Assembly: GCA_029263295.1 (NCBI GenBank)
Contig: JAJCXT010000010.1
Coordinates: forward strand, 1 to 63,923
Source of the DNA: Acidobacteriota bacterium
GTDB taxonomy: Bacteria > Acidobacteriota > UBA890 > WLXD01
Direction: 5' to 3'
Length of the DNA: 63,923 bases
Positions 16,416 through 23,037 of this stretch are shown in pieces. Numbering within the stretch: position 1 is the stretch's first letter; every line of letters begins with the position of its first letter. A model generated the notes under the pieces. It searched no databases and was not told the DNA's origin. It saw only the letters and a program-made list of their open reading frames with translations. The position numbers were made by a program, and so were the translations under genes.

Positions 16416-17654
16416 GTGAACGAAGATGTGAATCCTGGAGCCGCTCGCTCGCCGCGAGCGAGAGCTACTGTCGTTGCCTTCCTGCTGGTTTTCTCGGCCC
16501 TGGTGGCGGCCGATACGGGCGCTCGGCAGCAGGTGTGGCAGGCAGAGCTCGACCTGCCGTCGGCCGAGAGCGTCGTCGCCGGCCCCGCAGGGCGGATCTT
16601 CTCTGCAACGTCAGCTAACCCCTTCAGTCAGACGGTCGGCAAGACCCGCAGCATGATCTACGCGCACGACGCAGCGGGCGACCTGCTCTGGAAGACCAAG
16701 GCGAGGGGGACGTGGGTGCGGCGGATCGCCCTGTCCGCGGATGGCCTCGTAGTCATGGCGGCCGGGCTGGCCGGTTCCGAGGTTTGGGTGGCGGCCTACG
16801 ACGCCGCGACAGGGAAGCGGCAGTGGCGGCGGAGTTTTCTCCCGGCGGGCGAGTCCGGAACCTCGCGCGTGGAACTGTCGGCCACCGGTGATGGTGGCGT
16901 GCTGCTCGCCGGCACCACGGCCGGCGGTGTCACAATTGGGGGCTACTTCGTCAGCCGCGTGGACAGCACCGGACGCGTGGTGTGGACGCGTTTGTACGGG
17001 CAGCCGAGCGACGGCGAGCAGCTGTTCCTCCTCGGCCTCGCCGCGGATCCGCGCGGCGCCGGCCACTATGTTGTTGGCCTGGACGGTCCACTCCGGAATA
17101 CCACGACCAGGTTCTTCTTTATCGTCAGCTATGACGATGCCGGCGAAGCCATGTGGAGGCGGGAGTTCGGACAGAAGACGCGCGCCGCAACCATAGCCGC
17201 GCTCCTGGTCGCCCCCAATGGGCGTACCGTCTACGTGTCGGGAGACGCGGATGGCGCGTTCTTCCTGCGTGCGGTTACGCGCGGCGGAAAGGTCAAGAAG
17301 TCGCGCTCGCTGGTGCCGGCCCAGGGACCCATCGACGCAGCGGGTGTTGCGTTGTCTGCCAACGGCAAGAGCTTCCATTTCACCGGGCAGTACTCGACGG
17401 AAGACGGCCTACGCGGGTTGGTCGTGACGACGGACAAGCGGCTCAAGAAGGTCAGGACAGTTGTCAGCGACGGCGACCCGCGCTTCTGGGACGACTACGC
17501 GCGTCTGGCCGCGACCGACGATGGGTTCGTGGTGCTGGAGTCGTCGTCCTTCGATCCCCCGGATCGTCGCCCGGCCCGCCTGATGCGGCACGTCGGCCAC
17601 ACCCGCGCGGCACGTGCGGAGACCAAGAAGGCGGCCTATTCGGGCCGACGATAG
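16416..17654 (+). CDS. Secreted beta-propeller-like (PQQ-type repeat) protein
   Basis: This protein of about 412 residues is likely exported: ATVVAFLLVFSALVAADTGA forms a signal segment near the N-terminus. The body repeats short blades of the kind IYAHDAAGDLLWKTKARG, AAYDAATGKRQWRRSF and SRVDSTGRVVWTRLYG, which are PQQ-like propeller blades, typical of scaffold or sensor domains. I chose the GTG at 16416 because the longer in-frame ATG start (16182) would add a low-complexity leader across a hairpin. No catalytic motif is seen. Function is unknown. Confidence 0.65.
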   Translation: MNEDVNPGAARSPRARATVVAFLLVFSALVAADTGARQQVWQAELDLPSAESVVAGPAGRIFSATSANPFSQTVGKTRSMIYAHDAAGDLLWKTKARGTWVRRIALSADGLVVMAAGLAGSEVWVAAYDAATGKRQWRRSFLPAGESGTSRVELSATGDGGVLLAGTTAGGVTIGGYFVSRVDSTGRVVWTRLYGQPSDGEQLFLLGLAADPRGAGHYVVGLDGPLRNTTTRFFFIVSYDDAGEAMWRREFGQKTRAATIAALLVAPNGRTVYVSGDADGAFFLRAVTRGGKVKKSRSLVPAQGPIDAAGVALSANGKSFHFTGQYSTEDGLRGLVVTTDKRLKKVRTVVSDGDPRFWDDYARLAATDDGFVVLESSSFDPPDRRPARLMRHVGHTRAARAETKKAAYSGRR

Positions 17655-17967
17655 TGGATGCCGGCCGCGTCGAGCCGTCCGCGCCTGCACCACAACGCCC
17701 GGGCCGTGAGGAAAGGGCTGGAACCGCGCCGGCGCGGGGTAGTGCTCACCGGCGGCAGTCTACGCCCCAGATTCCTACTAGTCTCGAGATCTTGATTTCA
17801 TCGTCTTCAGCGGTAGCGACGATGCGCGGGCGACGAAAGCTCTCGAGCGCAGCTGTTGCTGTATGCCCTGTCGGAACTCGATCAGTTCCGGTCCCTCCGA
17901 TTCGTGCGGGTTATTATCTCCTGGCTGTCTACCTCCCGGTAGTCGATTGGACTGAGGTCCTATAGGT
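17655..17967. other. Intergenic region upstream of metal-receptor genes
   Basis: These 313 bases hold no convincing gene. There is a 14-nt GC palindrome (17724-17737). A TATAGG hexamer overlaps the region just before the next start and may be part of a promoter. No clear Zur-type palindrome was recognised by eye. Confidence 0.4.
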
Positions 17968-18240
17968 ATGCGTCAGCGACATCTCCGTCAGAGAGTGTTC
18001 GTTGCCCTCGTGATTGTGATGGTGCTCGGCGCCTTCGGCGCGCACACCCACGAGTTCAGGGCATCCGATGACTGCTACCTGTGCGCCTGCGGTTCGTGCC
18101 CGGAACCGGGCGCAGTGACGCTGACATTCGATCAGCCGCGCCCGAGCACTTCGCGTACAACGCCCGCACAGGTGCCTCCCACCGCGCCGCCCGCCGGCGC
18201 GCCGGTCCTACGGCGTGGTCCTCCTGTCTCCGCAGCCTGA
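17968..18240 (+). CDS. Small secreted Cys/His protein preceding TonB receptor
   Basis: This 90-residue protein has an N-terminal membrane or signal segment (VFVALVIVMVLGAFGAH), then HTHEF and the cluster DDCYLCACGSCPEPG, followed by a Pro/Thr-rich tail. The layout recalls the small DUF2946-like proteins often encoded beside metal-uptake TonB receptors, though I cannot place it in that family with certainty. It lies 81 nt upstream of the ZnuD-like receptor. I infer a periplasmic metal-handling role from the Cys/His cluster and neighbour. Confidence 0.6.
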   Translation: MRQRHLRQRVFVALVIVMVLGAFGAHTHEFRASDDCYLCACGSCPEPGAVTLTFDQPRPSTSRTTPAQVPPTAPPAGAPVLRRGPPVSAA

Positions 18241-18321
18241 GTTCGCTCGCCGGGCCTGAACGCCCGGCCGCGGGACGGGGTCCCGCTTCACGACCTCTGC
18301 CGGATTGATCTCCGGCGCTGC

Positions 18322-20694
18322 ATGAGACGGAAAATGAAGACGATTTTGCGAGTCACGCTGCTCGCGTTCAGCATTGTGCTGATCGTGCCGGCGGCGTTTG
18401 CCCAGGAGCAGGCCCCGGATTCGGGCCGGATTGAAGGAACCATCACTCTCGAGGAAGACGGCTCGGTGCTGCACGGCGCACGGGTGCTTCTCATCGAACT
18501 CGGCCGATCGGTCCTCTCGGATCTCGAAGGTAGGTACACGTTCGACAACGTCCCGGCCGGGGCCTACCAGGTCCTCGCGGCCCGCGAGCATCTGCAGGCC
18601 AATCGCGCCACGGTCGAGGTCACGGCAGGTGCTGTGGTCACACAGGACTTCACGCTCGCGTTCTCCGCGGTGCACGAGGAAGTCACGGTCACGGCGACGG
18701 GCCGCGAGACCACGGCCTTCGATACGTTCAACAGCGTTCAGGTCATGGACTCTGTGGACATCGCCAAGAACATGGCCGGCACCCTCGGCGAGCTGCTCCA
18801 GAACGAGCCCGGCGTGGCCAAGCGCAGCTTCGGCCCCGGCTCGAGCCGGCCGATCATCCGCGGTTTTGACAACGATCGCGTGCTGATCATGCAGGACGGC
18901 GTGCGCAGCGGTGACCTGTCGTCACAGTCCGGCGATCACGGTGTATCCATCGATCCGGGTGGGCTGCAGAGGGTCGAGATCCTCAGGGGCCCGGCGACGC
19001 TGCTCTACGGCTCGAACGCCATCGGTGGTGCAGTGAACACGATCACGCCGCAGCAGCAGTTCTACGACAACCCGCCAGACGAGCTTCGCGGGCAGGTGAA
19101 CGCCGATCTGGGCTCGACCCATGACCAGGCCGGCGGTTCGGCCAACTTCCAGTACGGCAACGGCCGGTTCATGACGTGGTTCGGCGGCGGCGCCCGCCGC
19201 ACCGGCGAGTACGGCACACCGGAGGGGGCGGTAGAGAACTCGCAGACCGAACAGGTCAACGGCCGCTTCGGCCTCGGTTACTTCACGGGCTCATCTCATA
19301 TCTCGGCCAGCTACCAGATAGAAGACGGTCTGTACGGCATTCCTTTCGCCGGTGATCTCCATGGCCACCACGAAGAGGAAGGTCACGACGACCACGATGA
19401 CGAGTTCCTCATCGAGCTCGATCAGCGCCGCCAGGTCGTGCGCTTGGACGGTGGTCTGCACGATCTCGATGCCGGTCTCATCGACGGCGTGAAGGCGGTC
19501 TTCAGCTATATCGACTGGAACCACAAGGAAATCGAGAACTTCGTGGACACGGGTGAACGCGAGATCGGCACCGAGTTCTCCAACAAGACGACGATCGGGC
19601 GTCTCGAGGTGCAGCAGGATCCGACCAGCCGTCTCACCGGCCAGTTCGGACTCTGGGGCATGCATCGCGACTACAAGGCCGAGGGAGAAGAGGCCCTCTC
19701 GCCCCCCACCATCCAGGACGCCTTTGCCAGCTTCGTTTACGAGGAGCTCGCCTTCGACGGGTTCAGCCTGCAGTTCGGCGGCCGCCTCGAGTACAACAAA
19801 TACAAGCCCGAGGAACGGCCGGAGGAGGAGGGTCACGGTCACGAGGACGATGATCACGACTTGCGGCTGGATGCCGACGGTGAAGACGACGAACACCACG
19901 GCGAGGAGGCTCCGGAAGTCCGCGACCGTAGCTTCACCGGTCTGTCCGGTTCCGTCGGCGTGCGGGTTCCGTTCAACGACGATCGCTGGGCCCTCGTGGC
20001 CAACCTGTCGAGCTCGCACCGTGCTCCGTCGCTGGAAGAGCTCTACAACTTCGGGCCACACGTCGGGAACCTGGCGTTCGAGATCGGCAACCCTGACCTC
20101 GAGCACGAACGCTCCAACGGCGGCGAGGTCAGCCTGCGCTTGAACACCGGCAAGCTGCACGGTCAGGCCAGCTTCTTCTACTACGACATCCAGGACTTCA
20201 TCTTCGGCGCGCCCACGGGCGAGATCGTGGATGGACTCACGGAGATCGAGTACCTCCAGGGCGACGGCCGCTTCATCGGAAGCGATCTGAGCCTGAGCTT
20301 CCACGCCTCGCCGCGGTGGTGGGTCCACCTTTCCGGTGGCGTGGTCGATGCGAAGCTGAAGGACGCCGATGAGCCGTTGCCGCGAATACCGCCCCTGAGC
20401 GCGCGCCTGGCGGTCGACTGGTTGCCCGCGAACCGCTGGCAGATCCGCCCCGAACTCGTGTTCGCTTCAGAGCAGGACAAGACGTTTGGCGAAGAGACGC
20501 CGTCCGATGGCTACACGTTGCTCAACCTGTCGGCCTCGTACACCCTGGTCACGGCGAAGGTGATGCACATCTTCACGCTGCGAGCCACGAACTTGACGGA
20601 CAAGCTCTACCGCAACCACACCTCGTTCATCAAAGACGTGGCGCCCGAGCTGGGCCGGCGCGTTCTGGTCACCTACGCGCTGCGCCTCTTCTAG
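18322..20694 (+). CDS. ZnuD-like TonB-dependent receptor with His-rich loops
   Basis: This 790-residue outer-membrane receptor has a signal peptide ending FAQEQ, a carboxypeptidase-regulatory-like domain (about 33-110), a TonB box (EEVTVTATG), a plug (about 130-240; LLQNEPGVAKRSFGPGSSRP, QRVEILRGPATLLYGSNAIG) and a barrel ending YALRLF with terminal Phe. Two loops are packed with His and acids: LHGHHEEEGHDDHDDE near 347-362 and EEEGHGHEDDDHDLR near 500-515, continuing to DDEHHGEE. Such loops are the hallmark of the zinc receptor ZnuD. Zinc is therefore the best guess; nickel, cobalt or copper are alternatives. It is preceded by a small Cys/His protein. Confidence 0.9.
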   Translation: MRRKMKTILRVTLLAFSIVLIVPAAFAQEQAPDSGRIEGTITLEEDGSVLHGARVLLIELGRSVLSDLEGRYTFDNVPAGAYQVLAAREHLQANRATVEVTAGAVVTQDFTLAFSAVHEEVTVTATGRETTAFDTFNSVQVMDSVDIAKNMAGTLGELLQNEPGVAKRSFGPGSSRPIIRGFDNDRVLIMQDGVRSGDLSSQSGDHGVSIDPGGLQRVEILRGPATLLYGSNAIGGAVNTITPQQQFYDNPPDELRGQVNADLGSTHDQAGGSANFQYGNGRFMTWFGGGARRTGEYGTPEGAVENSQTEQVNGRFGLGYFTGSSHISASYQIEDGLYGIPFAGDLHGHHEEEGHDDHDDEFLIELDQRRQVVRLDGGLHDLDAGLIDGVKAVFSYIDWNHKEIENFVDTGEREIGTEFSNKTTIGRLEVQQDPTSRLTGQFGLWGMHRDYKAEGEEALSPPTIQDAFASFVYEELAFDGFSLQFGGRLEYNKYKPEERPEEEGHGHEDDDHDLRLDADGEDDEHHGEEAPEVRDRSFTGLSGSVGVRVPFNDDRWALVANLSSSHRAPSLEELYNFGPHVGNLAFEIGNPDLEHERSNGGEVSLRLNTGKLHGQASFFYYDIQDFIFGAPTGEIVDGLTEIEYLQGDGRFIGSDLSLSFHASPRWWVHLSGGVVDAKLKDADEPLPRIPPLSARLAVDWLPANRWQIRPELVFASEQDKTFGEETPSDGYTLLNLSASYTLVTAKVMHIFTLRATNLTDKLYRNHTSFIKDVAPELGRRVLVTYALRLF

Positions 20695-20811
20695 CGCAGC
20701 CGGCCTATTGCCGAGGTGGCACACGGCCGATGAGCATCTTCACCAGACGATGGAGGGGTTGCCTGGTCCGGCCAAGATTGTCACGGGAATTGTCACAGCG
20801 GACGGGGCGCC

Positions 20812-21070
20812 GATGCGCGCTCGCTCGCAGGCTGCCGGTACATCTGGGGGAGCCGGGTGGTGGACCTGGTGCTCGCTCACGAACTCGAACGCTTCTTGGG
20901 CACCGAGTCGGTCTCTTGTGCGAACCAGGCTGCGCCCTCTTGGAGGATCTCTTGCTCCACCAGTACGACGGTTCGACCTCCTGGGGCAGTTCGTAGGCAC
21001 CGCGGCCGGTTCTCGCCAACTCGATGATCTGCTGCCGATACTCCGGCGGATACGGGTTCGTTCTTGCCAT
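20812..21070 (-). pseudogene. IS3-family transposase remnant (orfA and start of orfB)
   Basis: The reading frame starts at 21070 with the unmistakable orfA N-terminus MARTNPYPPEYRQQIIELAR. It then loses its middle: after QEVEP the frame shifts and the orfA C-terminus continues in another frame as EILQEGAAWFAQETDSVPKK, ending at 20877. A third piece resembling the start of orfB (FEFVSEHQVHHP) follows to about 20812. The helix-turn-helix middle and the DDE domain are missing, so this is a dead fossil. It lies directly after the truncated methyltransferase, which it probably interrupted. Confidence 0.8.
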
Positions 21071-21132
21071 GGTGGACATCCTCCACCCCAAGCCCTAGAC
21101 CGTCCACGTAGCCGAGGCAACTCCACTCGTTC

Positions 21133-21360
21133 TCAAGGTCTTCGCGCCAGTAGCGCTGGCGTCACCGCGTGGTCGTTGGCCGTGATGATGTCAGCGCCCG
21201 CGTCCACATAGTCTCGGTGCGGTTAGATGACGGCGTCCGGCGCCTCGACACATGCTAGCGCTGACGACAGCGACGACCTGTAGTCGCGCACGTGAACACC
21301 CCCGGCCCGCAGTCCGGCACCCATTGCTCCGTCCTGAAGGTCGATTTCGGTCTCTCCCAC
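21133..21360 (-). pseudogene. Truncated homocysteine S-methyltransferase
   Basis: Read on the minus strand, a GTG at 21360 follows a GGGAGGATC ribosome binding site, and the frame gives EIDLQDGAMGAGLRAGG then SSALACVEAPDAVI before a stop. Shifting frame, it continues PHRDYVDAGADIITANDHAV and PALLARRP, ending at 21133. These are the first about 75 residues of the homocysteine S-methyltransferase (MmuM/BHMT) fold; the catalytic zinc-binding Cys residues, which lie much later, are missing. It carries a frameshift and loses its 3' part at the IS remnant. Confidence 0.75.
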
Positions 21361-21634
21361 CTGAGATCCTCCCAATGTTCTCCGTAGCGGAGGAAGACCC
21401 TGTCAAGCCGGCGGCTGGGGCTGCCGCCGGATCGTCGCAGGATTTGGCACAAGACGGGAGGAGAGCTTCGCGTGGCATCAACGAGAGGACACGGGTTCGC
21501 GGACGCAGCGATCGAGAGACTCGGACGGCGCGCGGCCCTGTTCCATGAGCAAGAGTCTGATCAAGCCAGGCTCGGGCGACATCGCCCACGATGGGCAGGC
21601 TGGTTGTACCGCGCCGACTGGCCCTTCGACGTAG

Positions 21635-21844
21635 CTAGCTTGCACCGGCGTTGCCAGGTCCGGCCGACTGGCCACCGCCGGCTGATTGCTCTGTAGTGGT
21701 GGTGGACTTGGTGACGTCACCGTACATAGCGTTATTTTCTGTTCCCGTAGTATACATCGAGCCTGTTCCGAACCCGGCAGACTCCTGTGTATGGACAACT
21801 GCCAATCGCGGGGCTTTCCAGGGGAGGCGATTCTTGATGGACAT
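21635..21844 (-). CDS. Small ORF resembling a RiPP precursor peptide
   Basis: The 69-residue product starts MSIKNRLPWKAPRLAVVHTQ and continues into a Gly/Ser/Thr/Asn-rich tail (EQSAGGGQSAGPGNAGAS at the end). The W-x-x-P-x-L motif near residue 9 is like the Y/W-x-x-P-x-L leader motif recognised by PqqD-type elements in lasso and related RiPP precursors. GGTGA lies 4 nt before the ATG. An upstream in-frame start at 21958 would lengthen it. Codons are AT-richer than neighbouring genes. No maturation enzyme is in the window, so it may be an orphan or non-functional. Confidence 0.35.
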   Translation of the reverse strand: MSIKNRLPWKAPRLAVVHTQESAGFGTGSMYTTGTENNAMYGDVTKSTTTTEQSAGGGQSAGPGNAGAS

Positions 21845-22081
21845 GTTCACCGGGATGACTGGGACGGTTCCTGCGTTGGAGGACGACTGAGTATACACGC
21901 CACGAATCGTGAGAGGCGAGAGGGAGAGCGGTCTGGGGTACTCGGAACGAGCATTCACTGCCGACCATGCGGCCGACGGTGGTTTCTACAGACTTGTGGC
22001 CGTAGACGCGATCGGGGAAGGGCCCGGGCGGGTGTCTCCCCGGCCGTGAAGAAGTCGCTCTCGTCTGGTCGCGGCGCCGCT

Positions 22082-22103
22082 GGGTATCCGTCCCAGCGCC
22101 CTC
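22082..22103 (-). repeat. 22-nt dispersed repeat, copy 2
   Basis: This is identical to 788-809 and lies 13 nt after the rhomboid stop codon. Here CGCTGGG and CCCAGCG arms also fold into a 7-bp hairpin, so it might act as a terminator or processing site. The distant inverted arm seen near copy 1 is not present. Confidence 0.8.
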
Positions 22104-22116
22104 GATCGGTTCTCGC

Positions 22117-22968
22117 CTACGGGAAGAACTGGGCTCCGTGCACGAACGAGGCGACGATCGAGGCCAAGGTCAGTACCAGGCAGGCAAGCGCTCCCAGGTA
22201 GTGCTTGCTGGTCTCCTCCTTCAGCGGATCGAGCCAGCGGGCGGCCAGATAACCGCCGGCGAAGCCACCCAGATGCGCCCAGTTGTCGATCATCGGGATC
22301 AGCAGACCGATGACGACGAACATGATCACCCAGCGCCAGACCTGCTGGCCGATATGGGTCGTGCCAGCGCGCTGGCTGTAGACGATCAGCGCGCCAAACA
22401 GCCCGAACAGCGGCGCTGAAGCCCCTACCGTGAATCCCGCACCCTGGAGCGGCCAGGGCATCGGCAGGATGCCCATGATCGACGTCGCCGCGAAGCCTCC
22501 CACCGAGGCCACCGTGTAGATGATCACTAGCCGGCCGACCCCGTACAGTTGGCTGACAGCCGGCATCAACTGTCGGAGCCACATCATGTTCATGCCGATG
22601 TGCAGGAGGCTGCCGTGCAGCCAGGCGGCGCTCAGCACCGTCCACCAGCGGCCGTATCCGAACACCGGCAAGGCACCGCTGGCGCCCATCAGGAACAGCG
22701 GCTGGCGTCCTGGCGAGAGCAGATTGAAGATGCTGTTCATGCCAATCGCCGCCGGCTCGCCCAGTAGCGTGATCACGAACATCGCGGCGCAGCCGAACAG
22801 AACGATCTCGGTGAAACCGAGGTTGCGTCCGAACTTGTTCAGCAGGGGGGCGAAGCCCCACAGGCCGGGGTTCCGCTGGCCGCAGTTGTAGCACTCGCTG
22901 TCCTGCACGCCGACGAGTCGGCCGCAGTTAGGGCATACAACGGCACCAGAGGTTTGACGCTTGAACAT
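22117..22968 (-). CDS. Rhomboid-family intramembrane serine protease with zinc ribbon
   Basis: This 283-residue protein begins with a zinc ribbon: two CxxC pairs in VVCPNCGRLVG and SECYNCGQRN (residues about 10-33). About six membrane segments follow. The rhomboid features are LLHIGMNMMWLRQL, the nucleophile Ser in VGASAPLFGLFGAL, and the base His in AHLGGFAGGYLA. It would cleave membrane proteins in the inner membrane. The zinc ribbon is a cytosolic extension found in some rhomboids. The gene stands alone; the 22-nt repeat follows its stop. Confidence 0.92.
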   Translation of the reverse strand: MFKRQTSGAVVCPNCGRLVGVQDSECYNCGQRNPGLWGFAPLLNKFGRNLGFTEIVLFGCAAMFVITLLGEPAAIGMNSIFNLLSPGRQPLFLMGASGALPVFGYGRWWTVLSAAWLHGSLLHIGMNMMWLRQLMPAVSQLYGVGRLVIIYTVASVGGFAATSIMGILPMPWPLQGAGFTVGASAPLFGLFGALIVYSQRAGTTHIGQQVWRWVIMFVVIGLLIPMIDNWAHLGGFAGGYLAARWLDPLKEETSKHYLGALACLVLTLASIVASFVHGAQFFP

Positions 22969-22996
22969 AAGAGCAGTGTAGCCCGGGGAAGCGAGC

Positions 22997-23019
22997 GGGC
23001 CCGCCCAGCGGGCGGGCCC
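22997..23019 (-). terminator. Terminator hairpin after the metzincin gene
   Basis: gggcccgccc and gggcgggccc pair as a perfect 10-bp GC stem with a three-base loop (agc), 18 nt after the metalloprotease stop. A short T/C-rich run follows on the minus strand. Confidence 0.65.
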
Positions 23020-23037
23020 ATGAGTCAGTGCGAGGTC

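Larger units (their letters stand above)
20695..22116. other. Degenerate island (gene remnants)
   Basis: These 1.4 kb lack an intact ordinary gene. From low to high coordinate they hold an IS3-type transposase remnant, a truncated homocysteine S-methyltransferase, a stretch without recognisable content (21361-21634), a small RiPP-like ORF on the minus strand, and copy 2 of the 22-nt repeat. Parts have lower GC and irregular codon use. Confidence 0.7.

Noticed and set aside
17724-17737. 14-nt palindrome CCGCGCCGGCGCGG as a metal-regulator site
   Set aside because: It is pure GC, unlike known Zur or Fur boxes, and such palindromes arise easily in this composition.
21472-21696. A 74-codon plus-strand frame in the decayed island
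   Set aside because: Its composition is irregular and no conserved motif or ribosome binding site supports it.
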